Shown here: positions 43,761 to 52,827 of the stretch, one piece after another
Layout of the letters: each line of letters opens with the position of its first letter
How positions within the stretch are numbered: the stretch's first letter is position 1
Source of the DNA: Thalassospira marina
GTDB lineage: Bacteria > Pseudomonadota > Alphaproteobacteria > Rhodospirillales > Thalassospiraceae
DNA: 64,000 nt
Direction: 5' to 3'
NCBI RefSeq assembly: GCF_002844375.1
Contig: NZ_CP024199.1
Span: forward strand, 4,466,246-4,530,245
Position numbers and translations under genes: made by a program
Notes under the pieces: generated by a model
What the model saw: the letters and a program-made list of their open reading frames with translations, nothing else
The model's database searches: none
What the model was told of the DNA's origin: nothing

Positions 43761-45103
43761 TGTCAGGTCAGGATAACGCAGCAGGCGCACGCGGCCTTGC
43801 CAATCTTTTGCTGTTGCAGGACCGTATTCGCGATGCCGATAGCCGGGCGGCCCTGGGTGCGGTTGTGGTCAATGATACCCGCATTATCGTGCCCTATGAC
43901 ATTGCCGTTTGCTGGCAGGGGGAACGCGGGCGTGGCGATGTGCTGGCGGTATCAAACCTGCCGGAACCCGAACGCCAGTCAGCCTTTACATTGTGGAGCA
44001 AGAAGCTGTGTGCGCATTTGTCGCGCGCACGCCATGACCATCCGGTGCGGGTGGAGGTCGATGATATCGATAAAAGCCTGCAGGTCGATTGGCCGCATTA
44101 TTTGCCAGCCCATTCGTTGTGGCTGCCTTTGCGGGCGCCGGGTGGGCATGATTTGGGTGGGATGGTTCTATCACGGCCCAAACCCTGGCAGGACGAAGAA
44201 CTGCGTGTTCTTGAACGCCTGGCAAAAAGCACCGCCTTTTCGCTGGAATTTCTGATGCGCCGTCGCCGCAGGCGAAACCTGTTGCGTAACCGCAAACGGT
44301 TTTTGCTGGCGGGCGTGGGGATTGCGGCAATTGCTGCGGCGATGTTTATCCAGGTGCCGCTGACCATTCTGGTCCCCGCCGAAGTGGTGCCGCTGGACCC
44401 CTATGTGGTGCGTGCGCCATTGCGCGGGGTTGTGGAAACCGTTGATGTCGAGGCAAACCAGGCCGTTAAGGCCGGGGATAGCCTTGTGCATATGGATTCA
44501 ACCCAGCTTCAGACCGACCTTGCTGTTGCCCGCCAGGAATATGAAATTGCGATTGCCGAATATCGCCGTGCCCAGCAGGCGGCGAGTTCGGACCGGGAAT
44601 CATCCAGTCAGATGCAGGTTTTGCTGTCGCGCGTGCATCAGAAAAATGCCGAACTGGAATATATCACCGGTCAGCTTGACCGCGCCGATATCAAGGCGCC
44701 ACAGGATGGCATCGTGATTTTGCCGGGGCGTACCGAAATGGAAGGTTTGCCGGTGTCGCAGGGCGAACGCCTGATGGTGCTGGCGGACCCGAAATCGGTG
44801 GAAATGGAATTGTGGCTGCCGGTTAATGACCGTATTCCGCTCCATGATAATAACCGCGTTACCCTGTTTTTGAATGTCGAGCCTGACCACCCCTATGATG
44901 CCAAAATGCATCTGGTGGATTTTCAGGCCAAAAATTCGCCCGCGGGTGTGTTGTCCTTCCGGGCACGATCCAGCTTTGTCGGGGCGGATCGCCCGCGTGT
45001 GGGCCTGAGGGGTGTTGCCAAAATTTACGGCGATGACGTGCCGCTTTATGTGATGCTGTTTCGCCGGCCGTGGGCTGCCTTGCGGCCCTGGCTGGAACTG
45101 TAA
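43760..45103 (+). CDS. Inner-membrane HlyD-type adaptor with an N-terminal cytosolic GAF-like domain
   Basis: A 447-residue protein. Residues about 15-165 look like a cytosolic GAF-type sensor domain (ALGAVVVNDTRIIVPYDIAVCW ending in a LERLAKSTAFSLEFL helix). A basic stop RRRRRR (167-172) and one membrane helix (about 181-203) follow, then a periplasmic HlyD-like part with lipoyl halves VVRAPLRGVVETVDVEANQ and ADIKAPQDGIVIL around a coiled coil. The basic run before the helix puts the N-terminus in the cytosol. A ligand-binding domain on an export adaptor suggests gating by an internal signal. Starts at the TAATG overlap with the previous gene; the next gene begins 9 bp after its stop. Confidence 0.85.
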   Translation: MSGQDNAAGARGLANLLLLQDRIRDADSRAALGAVVVNDTRIIVPYDIAVCWQGERGRGDVLAVSNLPEPERQSAFTLWSKKLCAHLSRARHDHPVRVEVDDIDKSLQVDWPHYLPAHSLWLPLRAPGGHDLGGMVLSRPKPWQDEELRVLERLAKSTAFSLEFLMRRRRRRNLLRNRKRFLLAGVGIAAIAAAMFIQVPLTILVPAEVVPLDPYVVRAPLRGVVETVDVEANQAVKAGDSLVHMDSTQLQTDLAVARQEYEIAIAEYRRAQQAASSDRESSSQMQVLLSRVHQKNAELEYITGQLDRADIKAPQDGIVILPGRTEMEGLPVSQGERLMVLADPKSVEMELWLPVNDRIPLHDNNRVTLFLNVEPDHPYDAKMHLVDFQAKNSPAGVLSFRARSSFVGADRPRVGLRGVAKIYGDDVPLYVMLFRRPWAALRPWLEL

Positions 45104-45112
45104 GGGGCCAGC

Positions 45113-47233
45113 ATGGCGGCACCGGCAATGTCATTTGGCCAACTCGGCCCGCGCCAGGACCCGCCGCCTGTTTTGCGCCGGGACCTTGATATTGTACCGG
45201 GCGAACCCGAACGTGACGGGCGGCCTGTTTATATTTTGCATGATGCCGCCGCTGGCCGCCATTTCCAGCTTGATCCGGTAACGGTTGATTTATTGCCGCT
45301 GATTGATGGCCGCCCGGCAGATAAAATTTCGCAGTTGGCGGAAAAATATCTGGGTCATACCGTCTCGGTCGAGGAAATCACCCGGCTGTTTGGTTTTTTG
45401 CGCGCCCATAATCTGGTGCTGTGTGATGATATCCAGCATAGCCGCCATAAAACCCAGCTAAAGATGAAGCCGGGATTGGCTGCGAAACTGGTGAAATCCT
45501 ATATTTCGTTCCGTATTCCGCTGCTAACGCCCGATCTGTTTTTAAACCGGACCATTGGCTATGTGCGCTGGCTGGCATCATCGCCGATGGTGTTTTTGCA
45601 TGTCTGTGCCGCCCTTGCCGGGATTTATCTGGTATCGCGCCAGCCCGATGTGTTTTTGCACACCCTGCGCGGTTTTTTATCCTTTGAAGGCATTATGGCC
45701 TATGGCCTGGCGGTGACGGCGGTCAAATCGGTTCACGAGCTTTCGCATGCCTATACGGCCAAGGCGCATGGGCTGCGTGTGCCGGTGATCGGGGTCGCCT
45801 TTATCGTTTTCTGGCCGGTATTATATACTGACACCACCGATGCCTGGCGCCTGCCCAGCCGGCGTGACCGGCTTGAAATTGGTGCGGCCGGGGTTTTATG
45901 CGAACTGGTGATTGCCGCATGGTCGATGCTGTTGTGGAACCTGTTTCCGGACGGGCCGATCGGGTCGATCCTGTTTCTGTTTGGCACCAGTACCTGGGTT
46001 CTCAGCCTGTTTGTCAATTTGAACCCGTTGATGCGCTATGACGGTTATTACCTGTTTTCCGATCTGGTGCGCGAACGCAACCTTGAAAGCCGGGCACATG
46101 CCGTATGCCGCTGGAAACTGCGCGAGGTGGTTCTGGGCCTTGGCGTGACCCCGCCGGAAAAGCCGACTTTGCTGCTGATGGGCTTTGGCTTTACCATCTG
46201 GGTTTACCGGTTTTTGCTGTTTTTCGGTATCGCGCTTGCGGTTTATCACCTGTTTTTCAAAACCCTGGGGATCATTCTTTTCCTGGTGGAAATTTACTTC
46301 TTCATTGCCCGGCCGATCATAAAGGAAATCGTTGTGTGGTTTTCATTTGGCAAATTGCTGAAATTCAATTTGGCGCTGATGCGGTCGCTGGCGGTGCTGG
46401 GGGTGTTTCTGGCGTGGCTGTTCATCCCCTGGCAGGGCGAGGTCAGCGCACCAGCGGTTTTGACCCTGCCTTATAATACTGTCTATGCGCCGATGGCAGC
46501 GAGGGTCGAGAAGATTTTGGTGTCATCCGGGCAGGTGGTGCAAAAGGGCGATGTAATTGCACGATTGCAATCGCCCGAACTTGATGAACAAATTCAGATC
46601 GCCGAATTGAAACGCGCCGAACTGGCATGGGAAAATGCCAGCGTGGGGGTTGATGCCCTGCGCCAGAACCGGGCATTGGTGCTGGCCAGCCAGTTTGCCA
46701 CCCAGGAACGGGTATTGCGTGGCCAGCAGGCCCAGAAGGAACGGCTGGTGCTGCATGCGCCGGTATCGGGCAAAATCGTTGATGTGAATGACAGCATCAA
46801 TCAGGGCGCCTGGGTCGCCGCCGATGAACCGGTTTTATCGGTGGTCGAGGATGGGGCGGAAATTATCGCCTATCTTGATGAAATTTCCCTGCCCAGAATT
46901 GAACCCGGTGCCAAGGCCCGGTTTTATTCCGAAGATGGCGTGATGCCTTCGATTGAGGCGACTGTCACCCGCATTGATGCCACGGGTGTCACCAACCTTT
47001 CCGAACCCTATATGCGTTCGCAAAATGGCGGGCCGATTGAAACGGTTGAACAGCCCGACAAAAGCTTTGTCCCGGGCCGGGCCATTTACCGTGTGGTGCT
47101 GCATAATGATACGGGGGCTGGTGTGCCCAGTGCGGTGCGCGGCAAGGTCATCATTACTGCCCGCCCCGAAAGCCAGTTTACCAAACTCTCGCGCCGGATG
47201 ATGTCGCTGCTGCAACGTGAAAGCCAGCTTTAG
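45113..47233 (+). CDS. PqqD-like / M50 site-2-type metalloprotease / HlyD adaptor fusion
   Basis: 706 residues in three parts. Residues about 37-105 resemble a PqqD-like winged helix. Residues about 145-440 are a multi-spanning M50 (site-2 protease) domain with zinc motif H208-E-L-S-H212 and the third ligand motif NLNPLMRYDG (N304, D310). Residues about 445-690 are a periplasmic lipoyl/HlyD adaptor with a hairpin (VEKILVSSGQVVQKGD then LHAPVSGKIVDVND). All catalytic residues are present, so it is probably an active membrane protease or an M50-fold channel. Last gene of the operon and the only member that could process cargo in the membrane; no ATPase accompanies it. Confidence 0.88.
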   Translation: MAAPAMSFGQLGPRQDPPPVLRRDLDIVPGEPERDGRPVYILHDAAAGRHFQLDPVTVDLLPLIDGRPADKISQLAEKYLGHTVSVEEITRLFGFLRAHNLVLCDDIQHSRHKTQLKMKPGLAAKLVKSYISFRIPLLTPDLFLNRTIGYVRWLASSPMVFLHVCAALAGIYLVSRQPDVFLHTLRGFLSFEGIMAYGLAVTAVKSVHELSHAYTAKAHGLRVPVIGVAFIVFWPVLYTDTTDAWRLPSRRDRLEIGAAGVLCELVIAAWSMLLWNLFPDGPIGSILFLFGTSTWVLSLFVNLNPLMRYDGYYLFSDLVRERNLESRAHAVCRWKLREVVLGLGVTPPEKPTLLLMGFGFTIWVYRFLLFFGIALAVYHLFFKTLGIILFLVEIYFFIARPIIKEIVVWFSFGKLLKFNLALMRSLAVLGVFLAWLFIPWQGEVSAPAVLTLPYNTVYAPMAARVEKILVSSGQVVQKGDVIARLQSPELDEQIQIAELKRAELAWENASVGVDALRQNRALVLASQFATQERVLRGQQAQKERLVLHAPVSGKIVDVNDSINQGAWVAADEPVLSVVEDGAEIIAYLDEISLPRIEPGAKARFYSEDGVMPSIEATVTRIDATGVTNLSEPYMRSQNGGPIETVEQPDKSFVPGRAIYRVVLHNDTGAGVPSAVRGKVIITARPESQFTKLSRRMMSLLQRESQL

Positions 47234-47477
47234 GCGTTTGATCTTTCCGTGATTTAGATCGGTGCTGCCACATCGGTTGAATTTTCGCCGGGTGTGAACG
47301 CATTTGCGAATCTGCCTGTGGTCATGCATGGGACGGACATATTTTGCGCACCACTGATTTGAGAATCGTGGTGGTCAGGGCATAGCTTTGGGAAGAACAG
47401 GCATATATGTCAGACGGGGAAATCAGGGCGTGTTGATGAGCGATTTTCTGTAATGATCGCCAGATCCCGGAAACGAC

Positions 47478-47506
47478 AAAACCCGTCGCTTTAGGCAACG
47501 GGTTTT
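47478..47506 (-). terminator. Terminator downstream of tRNA-Ala
   Basis: AAAACCCGT / ACGGGTTTT stem (47478-47486, 47498-47506) whose minus-strand copy ends in a T run, directly after the 3' end of the tRNA gene. Confidence 0.85.
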
Positions 47507-47509
47507 GAT

Positions 47510-47585
<76 letters not shown>

Positions 47586-47704
47586 ATTATTTTAACGACC
47601 CTTGGGAAGATCGTCCGCGCTGCAATTTTCAGTGTTTGTCCGTTGCAGCGCGGGGATATTTAGAAGGTTCTTTGATGCTTGGCAAGACCTAATTTCAAAA
47701 AAAA

Positions 47705-48007
47705 TTAGCGGTCTTCGTCATCATTTTCGACATGTTCCAGAACCTCGCCGAGATCATCATCGTCTTCGCCCAGATCAGAGGCATCTTCGAGAAGATCGTC
47801 GTCGATATCGGTATCGACATCATCGTCGAGATCCGAAACATCATCGATGTCGTCGTCCTGTTTTTTCGGCTTTGCTGCCGCGACCCGTTTCGGTTTGGCA
47901 ACCCCGTCCGCTGTGCCGCATTTCGGGCAGACAACCGGGGTGCGGTTCAGGTCGTAATATTTGGTGCCGCATGCGAGGCAATGACGTTTCTTACCGCGAG
48001 CTGACAT
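47705..48007 (-). CDS. TIGR02300 (FYDLN acid) family zinc-ribbon protein
   Basis: A 100-residue protein. The N-terminal zinc ribbon has two CxxC pairs (CLACG near residue 10, CPKCG near 27) around KYYDLNRTPVVC, the family's FYDLN motif. The second half is almost all Asp and Glu (about residues 50-100), which makes it extremely acidic. The family is restricted to alphaproteobacteria and usually sits beside aroA, as here. Function unknown; a transcription- or RNA-related role has been guessed only from the ribbon fold. Confidence 0.93.
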   Translation of the reverse strand: MSARGKKRHCLACGTKYYDLNRTPVVCPKCGTADGVAKPKRVAAAKPKKQDDDIDDVSDLDDDVDTDIDDDLLEDASDLGEDDDDLGEVLEHVENDDEDR

Positions 48008-48635
48008 TACGGTAGACCCTCTTTAATACCATTTTTTACAAAAGCGGGACGAAGGACTACCGCCCTTCATTCTGATTGGCCCAATTGCCATCTTGTTACA
48101 GGCTTGTCAAAAGGAAATTGCACCTGTTTTAACAATGGTGATCCCGACCGTTCCTGACCAGGGGTTTTATGCCGTTTCATGCCCCGGAAAATTCCAAGGA
48201 AGCTGGCCTGTTAGCCGTACATTATGCTAGGACGGTGCTGGGTTGAAAAATTTGTCATGCCGGTTGTTTGCCATTCATCGCAAGGGTAGGAACAGGCCCT
48301 GCGCCGTTGGCGGGTTTTTGCCGTTTTTGACGGATTTTTGATCGCAAGAATCGCCTGTTGTGCCGGGCTTTGCCGATGGCGCCAGATGCTGGCTGCAATC
48401 ATGGGGGCGCACAGGCGGTATGTGCCGGTCGCAAGCCCGGCCTGTTTTGCCGTTATGGTGGCAAGTGTGCAGGCAGGGATAAAAGGTTTTGGTGCCCCAA
48501 ATCGGGGGCAGGATGGTTTTGCGTAATTTTACCCGGTTTTCGTCGGGGAAATTTCGTGCATATTGCCGTTCAGATGTTTCATTTCGACGTATCGGCGCGA
48601 ATGTGCCGCTGCGCACTAAAAGACAGGCAGTTCAG
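48008..48635. other. Divergent intergenic region before aroA
   Basis: 628 bp between the TIGR02300 gene and aroA. The aroA frame stays open to 48489 and other short frames exist, but none shows family features. It should hold two divergent promoters. I see no repeat or RNA element I can name. Confidence 0.5.
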
Positions 48636-49982
48636 ATGAGTTCAGCGCAAAGCAAACGTCCCTTGCAATCAGCCAAATGCGGCGCCCTTGTTGGCGATGT
48701 GCGGGTACCGGGTGATAAATCCATTTCGCACCGCTCGCTGATGTTTGGGGGCCTGGCCGAGGGGGAAACCCGCATTACCGGCCTGCTGGAAGGCGAAGAC
48801 GTTTTGGCAACTGCCGAAGCCATGCGCAAACTGGGCGCAAGCGTGACCCGCGATGACAATGGCACCTGGCATGTCAAAGGTGTGGGTGTTGGCGCCCTGC
48901 GCGAGCCCGATTCCGTGATTGATATGGGCAATGCCGGTACCGGTATTCGCCTGCTGGCCGGTATTGTGGCGACTCACCCGATTACCACCTTTTTCACTGG
49001 TGATGCGTCGCTGTGCAAACGCCCGATGGGCCGCGTTGCCGACCCGCTGGCTGAATTTGGTGCAAAATTCATTACCCGTGATCGTGGCCGCCCGCCGATG
49101 GCCGTGATTGGCACCGACGAAGCCCTGCCGGTCACCTATACGCTGCCTATGGCATCGGCCCAGGTGAAATCGGCCGTGCTGCTGGCGGGCCTGAATACCG
49201 CCGGGACCACCACGGTCATTGAACCCAAACCGTCGCGGGATCATACCGAACGCATGTTGCGCCATTTTGGCGTCGAGGTTGATGTGAAGGTAAATGACGA
49301 TGGTGGCCGTACCGTCAGCCTGACGGGCCCGTGCCAGATGACAGCAGCCGATATTGTCGTGCCGACCGATCCGTCTTCGGCGGCATTCCCGCTGGTGGCA
49401 GCCCTGATCAACCCGGAATCGAATGTGACGATTCGCGATGTGTGCCTGAACCCGCTGCGTACCGGCCTGATCACCACCCTGATTGAAATGGGCGGCGATA
49501 TCACCATTACCAATGAACGCGAAGAAGCAGGCGAAACCATTGGTGATCTGGTGGTAACGGGCAAAAACCGTTTGAAAGGCATTGTTGTGCCGGCAGAACG
49601 TGCGCCTTCCATGATTGACGAATACCCGGTTCTGGCCGTAGCCGCCGCCTATGCCGAGGGTGAAACCCGCATGTGCGACCTTGAAGAATTGCGCGTCAAG
49701 GAATCGGATCGCCTGGCTGCGGTTGCTGCTGGCCTGGCTGCAAACGGCGTTATTCACCGCATCGAAGGTGACGACCTGATTGTGACCGGTGGTGTGGTGC
49801 CTGGTGGCGGCATGGTGGAAACCCATCTGGATCACCGGATTGCCATGTCATTTCTGGTGCTGGGGCTGGGTGCGGAACAACCGGTAATGGTTGACGATGC
49901 CGCCCCGATTGCGACAAGCTTTCCGAGCTTCGAAACGCTGATGGCGGGCCTTGGAACCAGTTTCTCCCCGGTCGCGGCCTAA
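48636..49982 (+). CDS. aroA: 3-phosphoshikimate 1-carboxyvinyltransferase (EPSP synthase)
   Basis: A 449-residue EPSP synthase that joins phosphoenolpyruvate to shikimate-3-phosphate in aromatic amino acid synthesis. Shikimate-phosphate contacts are in PGDKSISHRSLMFGG and PMASAQVKSAVLLAGLN, and PEP contacts in KRPMGRV and EELRVKESDR. The sequence is closest by eye to the class II enzymes of Agrobacterium type (ITGLLEGEDV, HLDHRIAMSFLV), but the PEP-site loop reads NAGTG (G101) rather than NAATG. The ATG at 48636 has ACAGG nine bases upstream. First gene of the aroA-cmk-rpsA block. Confidence 0.96.
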   Translation: MSSAQSKRPLQSAKCGALVGDVRVPGDKSISHRSLMFGGLAEGETRITGLLEGEDVLATAEAMRKLGASVTRDDNGTWHVKGVGVGALREPDSVIDMGNAGTGIRLLAGIVATHPITTFFTGDASLCKRPMGRVADPLAEFGAKFITRDRGRPPMAVIGTDEALPVTYTLPMASAQVKSAVLLAGLNTAGTTTVIEPKPSRDHTERMLRHFGVEVDVKVNDDGGRTVSLTGPCQMTAADIVVPTDPSSAAFPLVAALINPESNVTIRDVCLNPLRTGLITTLIEMGGDITITNEREEAGETIGDLVVTGKNRLKGIVVPAERAPSMIDEYPVLAVAAAYAEGETRMCDLEELRVKESDRLAAVAAGLAANGVIHRIEGDDLIVTGGVVPGGGMVETHLDHRIAMSFLVLGLGAEQPVMVDDAAPIATSFPSFETLMAGLGTSFSPVAA

Positions 49983-50011
49983 GCGCTGATAATAGATGCC
50001 TGAAGGATACT

Positions 50012-50036
50012 CTGCCCGTTTTGACGGGCAGGTTTC
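50012..50036 (+). terminator. Hairpin between aroA and cmk
   Basis: CTGCCCGT / ACGGGCAG with a 4-base loop followed by GTTTCCTTTATT. Weak T-run; may attenuate rather than terminate, since cmk follows by 95 bp. Confidence 0.5.
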
Positions 50037-50076
50037 CTTTATTCTGTCATCGATAAAACCGGGATCGGAAACACGC

Positions 50077-50721
50077 ATGATCATTGCAATTGATGGGCCG
50101 GCAGCATCCGGCAAGGGAACTTTGGCCCGCCGAGTCGCCGCTGCCATGGACTATGCCTATCTTGATACCGGCCTTTTATACCGGGCAACCGGCGCAAAGG
50201 TTTTGGCTTTGGGCGGGAATCCCGAAGACGTGGATACGGCTGTTAATGCCGCCGAACAATTGCAGCCAGCCGACCTGGAAAACGAAAATCTGCGCAGCGA
50301 GGATGTGGGAAATGCCGCATCGCGCGTGGCCGCAATTGCGCAGGTTCGTGCGGTGTTGCTGGACTTTCAGCGCCAGTTGGCCAAAAGCCCCCCGGGGGGT
50401 AAACACGGGGCGGTTCTTGATGGCCGCGATATTGGAACGGTGGTGTGCCCCGAAGCGCCGATCAAGTTTTATCTGACGGCAAGTGTCAAGGAACGGGCAA
50501 ACCGACGGTTCAAACAGTTGCAGGAAAAAAATCCCGCTGCTATATACGAGCGCGTTCTCAACGAGCTTGAAGAACGGGACGCCCGCGACAGTGCCCGGGA
50601 CGTTGCACCGCTGAAAATGGCAGACAATGCGATCCATATCGATACGGACCGTTTGAATGCCGATGCAGTGTTCAACGCCGTTATGGCGCATATCCGAACC
50701 CATATGGGCGAGGACGACTGA
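50077..50721 (+). CDS. cmk: Cytidylate kinase
   Basis: A 214-residue (d)CMP kinase with P-loop GPAASGKGT at residues 8-16, the nucleotide-site DTGLLYRA near 32, the DGRDIGTVV block near 114, and the R-rich lid near residue 140 (KERANRRFKQL). It recycles CMP to CDP for nucleic acid and lipid precursors. The ATG at 50077 starts the canonical MIIAIDGP; upstream codons in frame are not conserved. It sits between aroA and rpsA as in most alphaproteobacteria. Confidence 0.96.
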   Translation: MIIAIDGPAASGKGTLARRVAAAMDYAYLDTGLLYRATGAKVLALGGNPEDVDTAVNAAEQLQPADLENENLRSEDVGNAASRVAAIAQVRAVLLDFQRQLAKSPPGGKHGAVLDGRDIGTVVCPEAPIKFYLTASVKERANRRFKQLQEKNPAAIYERVLNELEERDARDSARDVAPLKMADNAIHIDTDRLNADAVFNAVMAHIRTHMGEDD

Positions 50722-50763
50722 CCGGGGGACGTTTCAAACCGTCAGGCGATAGAACCAGGCTGT

Positions 50764-50795
50764 AAGGTGAACGACATTGTCGTTCGCCTTTTCGT
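50764..50795 (+). terminator. Terminator between cmk and rpsA
   Basis: AAGGTGAACGAC / GTCGTTCGCCTT (one G-U pair) with a 3-base loop, then TTCG. Implies that rpsA has its own promoter in the remaining 140 bp. Confidence 0.75.
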
Positions 50796-50932
50796 GCATG
50801 TGAAGTCCTTTGGATTTGACGCGCGCCTGCCTGTTACATCATTTGGCAAAACCCGCCGCGATTTTGCGGCAAGACCATCGGATACAACCGATTGGCCGGA
50901 ATAGTGACGATACTCGAAAGGAAGTCTGCTTA

Positions 50933-52636
50933 ATGGCAACCGCTGAAGAAGCACAATTTACCACTGGCGAAAATTTCGCCGATCTGCTGGCCGAAACCCT
51001 TGGTTCTGAAGACGAGGGCTTTGTTGGCCGCGTGATGACCGGTACGGTCGTCAAGAAAACCGACGACGATGCAATCGTTGACGTTGGTTTGAAATCTGAA
51101 GGCCGCGTACCGCTTAAAGAATTTGGCGCAGGTGCAGTCAGCATCGGCGACACCGTTGACGTTTACGTTGACCGTTATGAAAACAAGGACGGCCTGATCG
51201 TCCTGTCGCGTGAAAAAGCCCGTCGTGAAGAAGCCTGGGTTGAACTTGAAAAGCAGTTCAACGAAGGCAAGCGCGTCGATGGCACCATTTTCGGTCGCGT
51301 CAAGGGTGGTTTCACTGTTGATCTATCGGGCGCCGTGGCATTCCTGCCGGGCAGCCAGGTTGACATCCGTCCGGTTCGTGACGTTACCCCGCTGATGAAC
51401 AACCCGCAGCCGTTCCAGATCCTGAAAATGGATCGTTCGCGCGGTAACATCGTGGTTTCGCGTCGTGCCGTTCTTGAAGAAACCCGTGCTGAACAGCGTG
51501 CAGAGCTGATCCAGAACCTCCAGGAAGGTCAGGTTCTTGACGGCGTTGTCAAAAACATCACCGATTACGGCGCATTCGTCGATCTGGGTGGCGTTGACGG
51601 CCTGCTGCACGTTACCGACATCGCATGGAAGCGTATCAACCACCCGTCTGAAGCTCTTCAGATCGGTCAGACCGTCAAGGTCCAGGTTATCCGTTTCAAC
51701 AGCGAAACCCAGCGTATTTCGCTTGGCATGAAGCAGCTTGAAGCTGATCCGTGGGAAGGTGTTGAAGCCAAATACCCGGTCGGTTCCAAGTTTGAAGGTC
51801 GCGTTACCAACATCACCGATTACGGCGCATTCGTCGAACTCGAAGCTGGTGTTGAAGGCCTGGTCCACGTTTCTGAAATGTCCTGGACCAAGAAAAACAT
51901 TCACCCGGGCAAAATCGTTTCGACCTCGCAGGAAGTCGAAGTCATGGTCCTGGATGTTGACAGCCAGAAGCGCCGCATTTCGCTTGGCCTCAAGCAGTGC
52001 ACCTCGAACCCGTGGGATGCTTTCCTCGCTGCCCATCCGGTCGGCTCGGAAATCGAAGGCGAAGTCAAGAACATCACCGAATTCGGTCTGTTCATTGGCC
52101 TGCTCGGCGGTATCGACGGTATGGCTCACCTGTCCGATCTCTCCTGGGATCGTCCGGGCGAAGAAGTCATCAAGGAATACAAGAAGGGCGACGTCGTCAA
52201 AGCCAAGGTTCTTGACGTTGACGTTGAAAAAGAACGTATCTCCCTGGGCATCAAACAGCTCAACGAAGATCCGTTCAAAGAAGCTGCTTCGGGTATTAAA
52301 CGCGGTGACACCGTTACCTGTGAAATCACCGAAACCAATGACGGCGGCATCGAAGTTTCCGTTGGCGATGGCGAACTGAAGGGCTTCATCCGTAAGGCTG
52401 AACTGGCTCGTGACCGTTCTGACCAGCGTCCGGAGCGTTTCGCTGTTGGCGAAAAGATCGACGCACGCGTTGTTTCTGTTGATCGTAACTCGCGCAAAGT
52501 TTCTCTCTCGGTCAAGGCTCTTGAAGTCGCTGACGAGAAGAAAGCAATGGCTGATTACGGTTCGGCTGACAGCGGCGCATCGCTCGGTGATATCCTGGGT
52601 GAAGCTCTGCGTAAAAAACAGCAGGACGCTGAATAA
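50933..52636 (+). CDS. rpsA: 30S ribosomal protein S1
   Basis: A 567-residue protein with six S1 RNA-binding repeats, the full set for a Gram-negative S1. They begin near VMTGTVVKKTDDD, DGTIFGRVKGG, DGVVKNITDYGAFV, EGRVTNITDYGAFV, EGEVKNITEFGLFI and the divergent sixth CEITETNDGG. S1 holds mRNA on the small subunit during initiation. The codon choice (GGT, CGT, GTT, TCG/TCC) differs from neighbouring genes and fits very high expression. The ATG at 50933 has AAGGA at proper spacing; the upstream open frame is ignored. Followed by a strong terminator. Confidence 0.97.
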   Translation: MATAEEAQFTTGENFADLLAETLGSEDEGFVGRVMTGTVVKKTDDDAIVDVGLKSEGRVPLKEFGAGAVSIGDTVDVYVDRYENKDGLIVLSREKARREEAWVELEKQFNEGKRVDGTIFGRVKGGFTVDLSGAVAFLPGSQVDIRPVRDVTPLMNNPQPFQILKMDRSRGNIVVSRRAVLEETRAEQRAELIQNLQEGQVLDGVVKNITDYGAFVDLGGVDGLLHVTDIAWKRINHPSEALQIGQTVKVQVIRFNSETQRISLGMKQLEADPWEGVEAKYPVGSKFEGRVTNITDYGAFVELEAGVEGLVHVSEMSWTKKNIHPGKIVSTSQEVEVMVLDVDSQKRRISLGLKQCTSNPWDAFLAAHPVGSEIEGEVKNITEFGLFIGLLGGIDGMAHLSDLSWDRPGEEVIKEYKKGDVVKAKVLDVDVEKERISLGIKQLNEDPFKEAASGIKRGDTVTCEITETNDGGIEVSVGDGELKGFIRKAELARDRSDQRPERFAVGEKIDARVVSVDRNSRKVSLSVKALEVADEKKAMADYGSADSGASLGDILGEALRKKQQDAE

Positions 52637-52673
52637 GCCTCTTTCGCTGTCTGATTTTCCCTTCGGGGATGCG

Positions 52674-52704
52674 AACGGGTCGTGCTTTGCACGGCCCGTT
52701 TTCG
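52674..52704 (+). terminator. Terminator of rpsA
   Basis: AACGGGTCGTGC / GCACGGCCCGTT (12-bp stem with one mismatch, 3-base loop) followed by TTCGTTTGTC. Confidence 0.9.
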
Positions 52705-52808
52705 TTTGTCTGCGCGGTGTGGCATTCGGTGCTTCCGCCCTTCTTTCCGGCAATATAGCTGTTTGGGTGGTTTGCGCCTGCGACGGTATGGCTTCAGCTA
52801 CAGCCTGA

Positions 52809-52827
52809 TTAAGGGCAAAGGGCTTTA
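52809..52827 (+). repeat. Dispersed 19-20 bp intergenic repeat, copy 2
   Basis: TTAAGGGCAAAGGGCTTTA. Identity with the copy at 60316 extends five bases to the left (CCTGA), giving 23 of 24 matching bases between two sites 7.5 kb apart. Confidence 0.6.
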
